DNA of 64,000 nucleotides, taken from the NCBI RefSeq assembly GCF_026151205.1, contig NC_087072.1, forward strand, positions 11,694,169-11,758,168, in the 5' to 3' direction. Shown here piece after piece: positions 1 to 12,800 of the stretch. How positions within the stretch are numbered: the first letter of the stretch is position 1; each line of letters begins with the position of its first letter. The notes below the pieces were generated by a model. The model ran no database searches, was not told the origin of the DNA, and saw only the letters and a list, made by a program, of their open reading frames with translations. Both the position numbers and the translations under genes were made by a program. The DNA is from Bolinopsis microptera. Lineage: Eukaryota; Ctenophora; Tentaculata; Lobata; Bolinopsidae.

Positions 1-105
1 AGTGGCTCTTGCTTGTCAAAGATGTATCAACTACCCGCCGAGGCGGTGGGTTGGGAGTCTCCCCCTGGGATCATTTCGTCCGTACAATTTTACACAATAT
101 AAAAG

Positions 106-1201
106 CTACACTAAATTATCTATAAAATTTACATAAACAAACTTAAGAGACCTCAAAGCTCGTCTTCTGAGGAATGAGATTAAAGGATACGTCATCCAGT
201 CCAAGGTGCTGGGCTTTTTGTCTTCGGTTCCTCTGATTCCCCTGAGTGCTATGAGTGTGCTTCGTAGCAGATCAAACCTGAATCGTGTTCTGATGTGATT
301 TTTGACCTGGCTCTTAGCTTCTTTATTGTGGTCAGCTATCCTTTCAGAAATACGATCTACAAACACAGTGCAGAGTGGGCCCATACCTCCGGATGTTGTA
401 AAGACTAGTGGGACAAAGGACCCTTTCTCTGACTGAAGTACTCTCTCCTCATATAGATCTTTCTTCGCTTTCTCATGCGCACTGTAGATTTTATTTAGTG
501 GCTTAAATGTATTTGTGTCGCAATTAGGATGAGTGACCCTGATGTCAAAGAATGTTCTTTCGAATGGTGCATACAGTCCAACAGCTGCAACATCCAGACG
601 GGCTTCATCCTGGGTGTTGGTCTTCCTGGAGAATGAAGTTGGTTGGACAGGTGGTAGTGCAGGTTCTATCCTTACATCCTTACACTTTGCTTCTTGAAGG
701 AAGAAAACTGCAGTGTCTATAATGGCATTGTGGCGCATGCAAACGTATCCACCTAATTTACAATCAAGGAAGTGGTAGACACCATTTTGCATTTGCAGCG
801 CATGTCCGCAAGCACATTTAGAGGGCACTCCTTGGATCTTCCATCCATATAGCGTAGGCGTATGCTGTCTTGGAACTCTTGCTTGTTTAGAACATAGTTG
901 AGGTCCTTTAGAGGTAATGCTGAAAGCCTTGTTGATGCTCCCTTCTCTCTTGCTTGGTTAAAGTGGTTCTTAAGAAGATGATCTGACCCATTATAAAGCA
1001 TCTTGAACCTTTGTGATAGAAACTCATCGTTCTGTTTTCTCAGTTCTTCTTTCTTTTCTTTCATCTTTGATCTTGCCCATATCCAGCTTGGTAATATCCT
1101 GGTCTTGTTGGTTGATGAAACTCACAAGATCTTTAGTGAGTGCCACTGAGAATGCATAGTCACGAGATGCTATCCTGACGGGATTGATGATACGTGTAAT
1201 G
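106..1201 (-). pseudogene. 3' part of a retroelement polyprotein with nuclease-like C-terminal domain (two frameshifts)
   Basis: Read on the minus strand, one protein runs through three frames. It starts with NPVRIASRDYAFSVAL and INQQDQDITKLD (about 1195 to 1065), shifts near 1060 to a frame with REKGASTRLSALPLKDL and LNKQEFQDSIRLRY, and shifts again near 828 to CACGHAL, GGYVCMRHN, EARLDVAA, FFDIRV and SGGMGP, ending at 106. I recognise this order (N-terminal helical block, ALPL block, Cys/His knuckle, RHN block, RLD...DIRV core) as the region after the reverse transcriptase in a retroelement protein common in cnidarian and sponge genomes. The RLD/DIRV core resembles a PD-(D/E)XK restriction-like fold; that is inference. 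The reverse transcriptase itself is missing, so the copy is 5' truncated as well as frameshifted. Confidence 0.7.
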
Positions 1202-1895
1202 TAATACGTATACCCCCAGAACTTGTACCACTTAGTAGGTACTCACCCATGCTTTTAGTATTTCTACAATATGGTCATAGGTCTAAGACTTTTACACAGC
1301 ATAATACCTTATAATGTCGTTTATTTTAAATTCTCTTTGCTGTATATGTACTATTTGTAAAAGTTTCAAATCAAATCGGATGTAAATAATTTGATAATAA
1401 TCGAATTATTATTCAGAGAGAGGATTGAATATGCAAAACTGTTAGGTATTGAGGTACTCCATCACACAAAATTCTTTATCTGATGAGGCCGCCTACTAAG
1501 TTTTATAAATATAAGTTATAGTGTAACTCTGTTGATAGTAATTCATTTGTGTTGATAATGCTCTTACTAAAACCCTCTCAACAAACAATTCCACGTGACT
1601 CCGATTTTTTTAACGAACTACTCTAACTGCTAACCCCGCCCAACCCTTACTTACTTACCTTACAATTAAAGTTATCTCTGGACAAGTTAATACTTTTAAC
1701 GTTAATAATTGTTTATCGTAACGTAACTTTACAAATCGTTTTGTATCGTTACATTTTTGTTATCTTATGCATATGGGCGCTAAGCCGTACAGCCCCCACG
1801 TAATTTTAAACAAAATAAAGTCTGTTTTGGTATGGATTATGATTAATCACTCTACACTCGACTATCACGTGACTTTTTCAACCCGTTCTCCACAG
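1202..1895. other. AT-rich stretch without recognisable gene
   Basis: No open frame with protein-like composition, no paired splice sites and no clear repeat boundary were seen. It separates the retroelement remnant from the first dispersed repeat. Confidence 0.4.
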
Positions 1896-2090
1896 TGGCG
1901 TAACGTTTCCTGTTGGCGTCCCTCCGCCGAAAAAGCGCCCCCCAGTTGGCGCCCCCTCCCCTTTTGGTGCCCCTCCCTAAGATTGAAAAAATTAGATTTA
2001 GATGATTTTAGAGGATACGCCGGTAAAATCTCTAAAAAAGTGTGTATCTAGAGCAAAACGCGCAGTTTTGCTAGTACTTTAGTAAAGTTT
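1896..2090 (+). repeat. Dispersed repeat starting CAGTGGCGTAACG (copy A)
   Basis: Starts CAGTGGCGTAACG and continues through a C-rich block, a GAGGATACGCCGGTAAAAT block and the hairpin GCAAAACGCGCAGTTTTGC. The same order of blocks occurs in the same orientation near 18503-18690, so this is a dispersed element. The CAGTGGCGTA start resembles hAT termini, but no matching second end was found. The open frame at 1767-2051 is an accident of this repeat. Confidence 0.6.
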
Positions 2091-2259
2091 TCGAAATTGA
2101 CCCACATATGAGATTGATCAAAATCGGTGTATTTTTGGACGCTGATTCCGAATTACCCCCCATGACGTAGGGTGAAAACAGAAAATGCTTCCCTGGGGAG
2201 TTATGGGCAAAAATCCGTTTTGGTCACGTGACAGGCTAGTAAAACATGAATTCGATTGT

Positions 2260-2337
2260 TAAGGGTTAGGGTTAGGGTTGTGGTAAGGGTTATTGATAGC
2301 TTCGGGGTTAGGGTTAGGGTCATGGGATTAGGGTTAA
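2260..2337 (+). repeat. Interstitial telomere-like (TTAGGG)n tract
   Basis: Several short runs of GGGTTAGGGTTAGGG are separated by degenerate bases. This is the animal telomere motif in an internal position, too short and interrupted to be a chromosome end here. Confidence 0.7.
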
Positions 2338-2699
2338 TGTAAAACCGTTTTGTACAGCTGCAAAACCATAAAAACCAAAGTCACGTGAAATTTTTGGGCG
2401 AGCGAATTAGTAAAAGCCATCAGAAACTGTCAGGGACTTGGGTGATTCTATCACATGACCGCTGTAAGACACCCCACATACAGATTCTAATGCTTGGGTA
2501 CTCATTTCAAAACCATGGTGCGGAGTAAGCTAAAATATTGCTATGCAAGGTCAAGGACATTTAGAAAATATTCAGTATACTACTTAGAACGTCTCATGAA
2601 ACTAAATATCATATTCTTGCAGAGACGCCGAAAATGGAGCTTCTTGATCCACACTTGTTATAAAATATCCCATATCTTGAGCCCGAATTATATCGGGTC

Positions 2700-2930
2700 A
2701 TATCGGCATATTGTTGGTAGCAGGGGCGTGTCGGGTACATTGCCATTGGCGAAACGTACCCGTGTGCTGCCCCACCGCAAACATTTTTGCCGCCCCCACC
2801 CCTCCCCCAAATTTTGTTGGGCCAGTTTTTTGCCCCTCCCCCCTACAGCTTTTTTGTTTTCCCACCCCCTCGAAGCAAAAAAGAACCCAAATATTTTTTC
2901 ACGTCGACCGAACGTTAAATTAGACAGGGT
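2700..2930 (+). repeat. Dispersed C-rich repeat, inverted copy near 56842-56960
   Basis: A C-rich run ends in ACGTCGACCGAACGTTAAAT. The reverse complement of that end is found at 56842-56877, followed there by G-rich sequence. The overlapping open frames at 2494-2996 have repeat composition and are not genes. Confidence 0.55.
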
Positions 2931-3044
2931 AATACACAAATTTGGTGTTTTTGCTTTGAAAAATACCTGAAATTCAGAAGATTGCAGCTTCCTCATGTCT
3001 ATGATGTTTAATGTTCATTTTAATAGAATGAACATAATAAAAGG

Positions 3045-3117
3045 ATGAGTGTGATGATCTTATTCGTTCTCTGGTTGGTTATGGGGAACATCACTGCACA
3101 GGAATCTTCAGACGATG
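3045..3117 (+). CDS. Exon 1 of the receptor-like gene: signal peptide
   Basis: Codes for MSVMILFVLWLVMGNITA followed by QESSDD, a typical n/h/c signal peptide with likely cleavage after residue 18. The donor G|GTACAA leaves phase 1, and exon 2 starts in phase 1 after CTGCAG, so joining gives a clean glycine codon. The palindrome ATGTTCATT...AATGAACAT lies just upstream. Unspliced, the frame would run on to 3239, but that tail is non-native hydrophobic and basic sequence. Long-range linkage to exon 2 is inference. Confidence 0.6.
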
Positions 3118-6100
3118 GTACAATTTTATTTATTATAAGTATCATAGTTTTGATATTTGGCCTTCAGATTGTATTCAGTATTGATCCAATTAGAATAAGA
3201 TATTTAAAGGTGTACACCGAGATAGGGAAAAAATGTTAACATTTTTGTTTTTTAACTCAATCTGATAGTCAAGCGAATATATTATTATTAACTTCCGCAA
3301 AATTTAGGGACACGCAAGTGAGGGTGTCGCCCTCTAATTGGCCACTAAAATTAGGGTCGCTCGAGTAGATGCAGCATACTATCGCTGTGTCTACCCTCAC
3401 TATTACATTGTTTACATTTGCAATGCCGCGTTTTTTCTCTGTTCACGCAATCATGACACATTCGTTTTAACCGGTAATACTGAGCACTAGTAGTTTGTTA
3501 TTGTTAACACGATTAGTTATTTAACTATGCCATCTCGTATCACTAGTTACAAGTTATAATATCACGAGTTATTTTAGTATTCTTAGTCACATCCAATTCT
3601 TCAATACTCGAACGACGTTACAGAAATAAAGTACCTAGCTGAATGGGCGAATGGCTGAACAACCGCCTTCGAAGAAGCAGAAACCAGGAGGATCATTTTG
3701 TGTTGTGGGTGGTTGCTCAAATCGTAGTGGCCGAAATAAAGTAAGTGATCACAGTGGAAGAGGATTTCTAAAATACGTCAGACTACCCAAAGATCAAGCT
3801 TTAAAGCAAAATGGGTTGTGGGGATGAATAGAGATTCACGATCATGGCAACTTAGCCTAAGTACAAGATTTTGTACTGATCACTTTTTCCTGAATGACTT
3901 TCAAGAGGGCGATTTGGAACGATATCATGCTCTAACCAATCCTGAAACTCGCACATTGATTCGCTTGAAAGTCGATAGTGTACCAAATACAGATCGAAGG
4001 ACTGGTAGTTTCGCCAACCCCCTAGTCCAAACAATTACAAAACGACCACCCCCTAAAGAAAGACTATAGTTGAAATGAAAACGGCAGGGTCGACTGATGG
4101 CATAGATATAACACGTTTACCAACCTTTACTAATGTAGTAACCTGGCGTAACTCTCTGTTCTATCCAACTAATGTTAACTTCAGTTCTCCCTGGCAGATG
4201 GTGGACAGTGTAAGACGTTGAGTGCATCGACTTTTTTTTCTTAAAAAGTCATAAGATGGTTAGAATTGGTAGGATTTGAGGATGGGTAGGGTAGGTAGGT
4301 AGGTTTTTCGTAGGGTCACAAAGGAAAACATGCATTACCCTCCGCATAGCCATTTTAATGCATCTTCTCCGCGTGCAGACCAGTTATGGTTTCGTCGCCA
4401 CGGTTACCCTTAACAAGGACAGTCTGCAGCTAATGATTGACCAACTCCACTCATTTTGCACTAACTGGGGATTGATTGTTAACATTAAGAAAACTGCGGT
4501 CATCATCTTCAATCCCTCAGGAAGGCAGTTACTCGAGAGTAAAACATTTACCTACGGCAGAAGTATTGTAATCCCTTCGGTCAAAAGCTACTGCTACCTA
4601 GGTACTCATTTCACAATATGTGGCAGTATGAAGCTTAACCAAGAGCAGCTCAGGATCAAAGGACTTCGAGCATACTTCTCCCTGAAAAATACGGTTGATC
4701 TCTCCTCAATTTCTAAAGAGGCTGTGTTCAAACTCTTCGATGCCCTTATACTTCCTGTCGTCTCATACGGTAGTCAGGTGTGGATCCCCTATACCAACAT
4801 TCTCAGCAACATCTGTCAGAAGAAAACACAGTCCGACAAAGACACACTCAGTCAATTAGCGAATGACAGCATCGAGCGCCTGCATCTCTCGCTGCTAAAA
4901 TGGACGACTGGGGTCAACAAGAGAATTTCAAATATCCCGATATGGGGATACACAGGAAGATATCCCCTTGGAATACAACTGAGTAAGCTCTTTCTTGACT
5001 TCCACAACAGGCTCGTCCTCCTTGATAGAAAAAACTCACCACAGATTGATCGCCATGCTTTCGTAGAGCAAAAAAACCTAGAGCTGACCTGGTTCCGAAC
5101 ATTCCGAGAGCGCTGACCGAAGCACTTGACCCAGGAGCAATTAAACGAACAATTGTCTCGAAGAATGTTCCCATGCCGATCAGCCAACTCGTTCGGAGTA
5201 GACTGAGAGATTGGTTCCAACAAAAGTGGGAAAAAGCTCGACTTGAAAACAAAAAGCTTGCATTCTACAACAAAGTCAAAAGCAGCTTTGGATTAGAACC
5301 ATACCTATCTCTACCCAATCACAAGAAAACCCGATGTACCACATGGCTGAGGACAAGCTCCCACAAAGACGGGGAGATATGGCTGGAAAAATTCAAGTAT
5401 CTTCTACAGAGCTTGCCACTTTTGCTGCAGCTCAGACAGAATCACCATAGACCTCCTGAACGAGCTCCCTTTTAGTGACATCATTAAAGAAGACGAAGTC
5501 CATCTGCTTAAAGAATGTCCTGTCTACAAGGAGATCAGACAAAGAAACATCACAGACCTTCACAACATGCTCACAAATAGTCAATTCAGTAAACTATTTA
5601 ATGAGGATTACATTTTGAGACCAGAAATTTTGTTTATAATCTATTTCGTGAAAGATTTCCTAAAAGTAAGCTATGACTTAGTATCCTTATTCCGTGCACA
5701 CTTTGAATCCATTTATTTATTTATTTACGATATTATGTTTTTATTGTTTGGTTGAATAACTTTCATTTAACTGATTGGGATCTGATACATGTAATATTGT
5801 AATGATCTTTCTAATTTCTAATTTCTAATTTCTAATTTCTAATTTCTAATTTCTAATTTCTAATTTCTAATTTCTAATTTCTAATTTCTAATTTCTAATT
5901 TCTAATTTCTAATTTCTAATTTCTAATTTCTAATTTCTAATTTCTAATTTCTAATTTCTAATTTCTAATTTCTAATTTCTAATTTCTAATTTCTAATTTC
6001 TAATTTCTAATTTCTAATTTCTAATTTCTAATTTCTAATTTCTAATTTCTAATTTCTAATTTCTATAAATTCATTCCCGTTTTACATAGGCATAATGTTT

Positions 6101-6766
6101 CGTGTTAAATGTTAAAGTCGTGTCAAACATCGTAAGGCTCTGGTCTTTGTGCTTTGGGTTTTAAATTTCGCACAACCTTGAGGCTTGATAGTGATAAGTC
6201 CGCAGATTTGTGATTTTGTCGTTTAATTCCACAAAAATTGATTACTTTGCGAATATGAAATTATAGCGAATGAATTTGAATTCTATGGTAATTGATTTGA
6301 ATAACAAGCGATTTCCCGGATCTTAAACATGTGTTAAGTAGTTTTAAATTCAAGCTTTTCTTTACGGTACACAGGCGCAGGATAACGCCAAACGCGGTGT
6401 TCGGTCATTTAACTTTTTAAATTTGAATAACTGACAATGGCAATTCCCTTACATTTTGTGCTCCGTATAGCGCCCAAAGAATGGTGAATGAAGACAGAAG
6501 AACAGTTAATTGATATTTTGACCAACATGAAACGATTTTTATTTAAAATTTTAAAAGGAAATGCCTACTGTCGATAAAAATCTAGCGTCCGCTAATTCTA
6601 AACGGCGCAATTCTTGTTAAAATTTCATCGAACAAAGCTTCCGACTATTTACCAATATCCTCAAACTTCATTTACTTTTAGTAGTTGGCCTTCAAATTCA
6701 AAATTGATCCCATTGAAATAAGGCATTTTAGACAAATAACATCGCTGTATTATTGATTATCTGTAT

Positions 6767-6800
<34 letters not shown>

Positions 6801-9800
6801 AATGGCATAAAATGGCATAAAATGGCATAAAATGGAGACTTTTTCTATGGAGAAAATGGAAAAACCCATGAGTAATTCTCCATTTTCTCCATTTTATGCC
6901 ATGAATTTTGTCTTCGAAATTTCATCTTTAACACCATTTAACACCTAAATTGGACATCCTAACATGTTTATTTACGCTTACTAGGGGCGTAACAAGCTTA
7001 TGAAAGCTCATAGTAGGCTACTAGATGCTTATACTAGGTAAGTAGAGGCACACTTTAGGCAAACTCATAATTACTCAAGCCTAGTGTAAATTTATTTCTA
7101 CAGGCTACAGCAGGAGTGAGTAATAAGGGAGGGTAATAGGCACTGAGAAGTGAGACCTACATCCTCGAAAGTCGAAACGAGCTCGCACTGCAAAGGGGAG
7201 GCCTACCTTCCGAGATCGCATTACCAGGGGGAAGCCTCGAGTCCAAATTTGTGTATCGAGGGGTAGGTGTAGACTTCGATAAACCGAAAAACCAAAAAAA
7301 TATTTTCGGCTAATAATGAAGAGGGTAGCATGAAACGTGGAGAAAAGTGGTTTTTAGAAAAACTTTGAAAAATTTTGACTTAGAAAATTTTCGGCCCGAG
7401 TCATTCTCGATACGTACCTCTCGTATCGAGAGCTCCCGATTCCGAGCTCGTGTTGCAAAGGGGAGGCCTGCCTTCCGAGATCGCATTACCAGTGGGAAGC
7501 GTCGAGTCCAAAATTGTGTACCGAGGGGTAATTTTCTAAGTCAAAATTTTTCAAAGTTTTTCTGAAAACCGCTTTTCTCCACGTTTCATGCTACCCTGTT
7601 CATTATTTGCCGAAAATATTTTTTCGGTTTTTCGAAGTCCACACCTTCCCCTCGATACACAATTTTGGACTCGAGGTAATGCGATCTCGGAAGGCAGGCC
7701 TCCCCTTTGCAACACGAGCTTGGAATCGGGAGCTCTCGATACGGGAGGTACGTATCGAAAATGACTCGGACCGAACATTTTCTAAGTCAACTCTTTTCAA
7801 AATTTTTCAAAATTTTTCTAAAAACCACTTTTCTCCATGTTTCATGATACCCTGTTCATTATTGGCCGAAAATATCTTTTTTTTTAATAATTTTTCTCGA
7901 AATTCTAAATTTTTCAGGTTTTCAATGGCATAAAATGGCATAAAATGGCATAAAATGGAGACTATTTCTATGGAGAAAATGGAAAAACCTATGAGTAATT
8001 CTCCATTTTCTCCATTTATGCCATTGGCCCCCCCCCCGGCCTCTGTATCTGTATAAGAGTTAAAAAATAATAGTTGATTTGCCGCACGTTACATATCCCT
8101 TTTGTGCACCAAAAAAAGGTAATCATTTTTGTCTAAATGTTTGTTTAGGTTTTTGTTGAACTTCTGAAATACCTTCAGCATCTTATTTTAACTATTAGCT
8201 GTTATTTAACGGAATTTATTGGGTAAGAATATCGTTAGAAGTAAAGTAAAATTTAAAATAGTAGACTGATTAAAAATATTCCCGTCAGAATGATCAATTT
8301 ATTTTCAATTAACAATAAATAACCCATTAGTGAAAATAATTCACAAACTCACAACTGCAGGGTGGACAGCAGTAACAGTACGTGGCATCACTAGCGAGCC
8401 AATACCCTTCCCACTTGAATCTACTTCACTGGAGATAAGGACTGATAGTCGGCTGGGAAGTTATAGTGCAGTGTGGGTGTATTTCTACGATACCTCAGAA
8501 AGACCATCAGGAGGAGTTGCTATCTTATTCTTATCTACCAAATACCAGTACTGGCTCTACTACTGCAGCAGTTCCAGGATTGATTTCCCAGTTACTCTGC
8601 CCTCCACTACTGACAAGATATGGAGGATTACCCTGACACGCAGTTCAGGTGTCAGAGTTGTTATACACTGTAATAACGAGGAAGTAGGTAACGTGCTGCT
8701 ATCAGACACCTTGTGTAGTGACAGTACGTTAGAGGGTACGTGGGGAGACTACTGGAACAGAGAGACGGAGTATATAAAATTTGAACGCAACGAAGCCTCA
8801 GATTACTATAGAGAGGCTAAAACAGGTTATTAACATCAATCATTTTATATTACAGTAACCAGATATATTGTACGTGGCCTTTTTTTATTTTTATTTTTAT
8901 TTTTATAAGAGAGGCTGGGCCAAGATAGCCCACGAGAGGATAGCATTGAGATGCTCTGCCTACCTCTGGGATGTGGCAACCTTGGGGAAGGTTGCCGGTG
9001 AAATCAGAGTGATTGGTGGAGGATGGTGTAAGATGATATATGAGTCAAAATAATAAGCTTAAATGCCAGCTGGGTTTGGAAAAGTAAAACGAGACGAGAC
9101 AGCATATGAGATAATACTTTAAGTCACCCCGGTCTGATCCAGCTCTTCCGGCACAATTAAGCGTTTGGTGCGGTTTGGTGCGGTTTGCGACAATTGTGGT
9201 GATGTGTTGGTTGTCGAATATGTCATTGACAGAGAGGTAGTAGTCCTGGAAATATTGACCTCTAATTTGGGCAATAGCCGGACACTGTCCAAGGAAGTGT
9301 GAGACAGTTTCCTCTCCGTCGCCGCACATAGGACAAGCACTGGTGTTTGATTTGCAAATGGTGTGAAGGTGTTTGTTTAAGCCGCAGTGACCCGTGATGA
9401 GGTGAACTGCAGTTCTGTAATCTTGTCTGTTTTTGCTGAGTGTAGTGTTGAGGTTTTTGATGATTTTGGCATGCTTGTGGCCGAGTGTCAGTTTGGTGTG
9501 TCTGGGACCGTCAGTTAACCAAGTTTCCTGATTCAGTCTGTTGACTTTGTTGTCGATTTGACGCTTGATGTAGGATTGTGGAATTGGACACTTCAAAGTG
9601 GATTCACTGGTTGTACCAAGCTTGGCCAGCTCATCTGCTTTTTCGTTCCCCCACAATCCGATGTGTGCTGCAATCCACCGTATCTCTAGCGTGTTGTTGG
9701 ATCCGAGTGCATTAAGAGAGTCGTAACAGTCTCTTGTAGCTCTACTCCGCGTTGAAAGCGCAGAGATAGCTTGTATAGATGAGAGACTGTCAGACCATAT

Positions 9801-12800
9801 GATGATATGTGTGTTGGTATAGGTAGAGAGATATTTGCAAGCTTCAATGATGGCGGTGAGCTCTGTTTGGTAAACAGTGCAATAATCAGGGAGCTTGAAT
9901 GATCTTTCTTCAAGGGTGGTATTATTGTTGTCAGTTGTGATGATATAGCCAGCCCCGCATCCTGAGTCTGTGAGTGACCCGTCAGTGTAGCAGGTGATCG
10001 TTTCACTGGTAATGTTGTCAATGGTGTTTTGAAGTGAATTTCTATATTCAGTGGTATCGGCTCCAGGAGTTGTGACGGTGAAGTGCCGTCCCAGCATCAT
10101 GGTTGGTGTTGTTAGGTCTCTCGTTGCTCTAGGTGGGATAATGAGGTCTGCCATGAATTGTTTGTTGATAGTGGTATGATTTTTGATAGCTCCCTTCCTG
10201 AAGGCAATAGTTTCAAGAGTGAGGCTGCCATAAGCTTGTAGCCTGGCCGCACCCTTTGCTGCTTCGCCTTGCAGGAACAGTATGATGTCAGAAGTGTCGG
10301 TGAGGTGATTCAATGCGATAAAAGGTGTGCTTGGCATGGCACCAGACATCATTCTGAGTGCCAATGCCTGAACACGTTTGAGTTTCTTCGCGTTATAGTC
10401 CGTTTGAGTGGCCCTGATCCATATACTACAGCAGTAGGATAGGATTGGACGGATGACAGCCGTGTACATCCATTTGCATGTTTTGGGGCTCATACCCCAT
10501 GTGGGGCCGACAGCTCTTCGACATTGCATGAGGGATGCCGTGGCTTTTTTGGTGGTGTTGATGATATGTTCATTGAAGTTGAGTTTGCTGTCCAAGGTCA
10601 CTCCTAGAAATTTAGCAGACTTGGAAAGACCTATAATGTTGTTGCCAACTGTTATAGGTCTTAGAGTCCACTTACTATTCCAGGTAAACATGACTATCTG
10701 AGTTTTAAGGGCGCTAATAGATAGCTCTTTGGTTCTGCACCAATTTTCTATCGTTTTAATAGTTTTGCATGTTCGGTCCCAGATGATGTCTAAATCATCC
10801 CCTTCCGCTAGAGACAACAGATCATCCGCAAAGGCTTGCAGGTAACCCGGGATGTCTTTTGCGGTAAAGGAAAGGAGATCGTCGACTACCAGGTTCCAGA
10901 GAAAAGGAGAGAGAATGCCTCCTTGGGGGCAACCTCGCCTGATCCGTACCCTTCTCGACTTATCCTTATGATTTAGTGTGATGAATCGATTGGTTACCAT
11001 GTTGATGATCCACTGTGCTGTAGCCAAGTCCACTTTCGTAGCCTTGACTGCTTCAGAGATAGCCTTGAACGAGACATTGTCGAAGGCGCCCTCTATATCT
11101 AGAAAGACACCTAGGACATATCCTTTCTTGGCTATTCTGCGCTCAATGGTGTGAGTAACTTTATGAAGTGCCGCTTCTGTGGAGCAGCCCTTCTTAAAGC
11201 CGAATTGTCGTTTGTTGATATCATTAGCTATGTTGAGGTCATGTTGCATATGCCATAAGATCACTTTCTCCTGCAACTTTAACATCACAGGCGAAAGAGT
11301 GATCGTTCGAAATGACTTAGCTTTGTTGTAGTCGGTTTTTCCAGGCTTAGGGAGAAAGATTCCAAGAGAGTCCCTCCACAAAGTTGGGATGTGTTGCGTT
11401 TCATGGTTTTTTGTCATAATGTTTTTCGTTATGTCTTTGATATGAGCCCAGGCTTTCTGGAATATGATAGGTTTTAGAGTGTCAGGTCCTGCAGCCTTCA
11501 AGGGATCGAAGGATAGGAGAGCCTTTTCGATTCTTTCAGGGCTGTAGATTTTGTCTAGTAAGTCTGTGGAGATGGGTAAGGGGCAGAGAGGCGGAACTGG
11601 CGGATCAGTAACACTCTCCTTGAAGTGGGTTTGAGTCATGACCTCCAGTGTCTCCTCTGCGTTTTTGGTGAGTTCGCCATTTGGTTTATAAACGGCTTCA
11701 AGTTTGTTATTGGTGTCAGTACAGGTTTTCAGAATCTTGTTCATCCTTCCAGATTCCTTAACCGATTCTGTGTCTGCGCAGAATTTCCGCCACGCATTGC
11801 GCTGGGAGTTGGACAGGATCTTGTTGTATTGCTTGTTGCTTTCTCTAAGAGCGAGCCACGAAGCATCAGTTTTGATTCGACGAGCTGTGATGAGTTTGCG
11901 TCTTATACCCCTCTGTGCTTCCTCAACTTCTCGAGTTAGCCAGGGTGGTTTTCTGACAGCGCTGGAGATGTAAGTAATGGGACATGCCTCCTCGAAGGCC
12001 GCTCGGAGAGCAGTATTAATGGTGTTAACTTTGTGATCAATGTCGTGTGGTGTGTTAACGCAGGTGTTGTGGAGATCATTGTTGTTGTAAAGAATCTCGT
12101 CAAATTTCGCCTAGTCAGTGTTCTTGACTAGGCGTATTTGTCTTGGTTCTTTTTTGGGACCAGAAGTAATGTCGAACATGATATATCTGTGATCGGAGTT
12201 TGAGTAAAGATCACTAACGTGCCAGTTACTGATCAGTTCAGCCCCCAGTTGGTTGGTAATAGTGAGGTCAATGATGGAATTATGACCTCGTGAGTTGAGG
12301 AATGTTGGAGTTGAACCTTTGTTGGAACAGGAGAGCCCTAGCGACGAGAGGAAATCAAGTAGTTCCTCTCCTCTTCTATTGCACAACCTGTTACCCCAAA
12401 GAGTGTGTTGGGAGTTGGTGTCAGAGCCTATTATGAGTGGTATTTTGTTGTCTATAGCGTATTTGGCTAGAGGTGTGGTTTCGTGGGATGGAGCTGGTCC
12501 ATTAATATCCATGTACGAAGCTGCCAGAATTACTTCTGTCGAGCTAAGTTGAATCTTAATAGCAACTTGATCCGGGGTTGTGAATTGCGATAGTTCCCAA
12601 CTTTTTTCAGCTAGGTTTTTGTGTATTACTATGACGGCACGGGGCCTAATGTCCCCAACTTTGTAATAATACTCGGTTAGTTCTTTGCTTATTGGTGGAA
12701 TTAGGTGTTTGTTATTAGTGTATGGTTCAGTCGCTAGTACAATAGGATTTTTCCTGCCATGAGTGTTCACCAGCAGGGTTTTCCAAGCGTTGTACTTGCG

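Noticed and set aside
8868-9053. Small frame beginning MYVAFFYFYF
   Set aside because: It reads through the reverse of the LINE's A-rich tail and 3' UTR.
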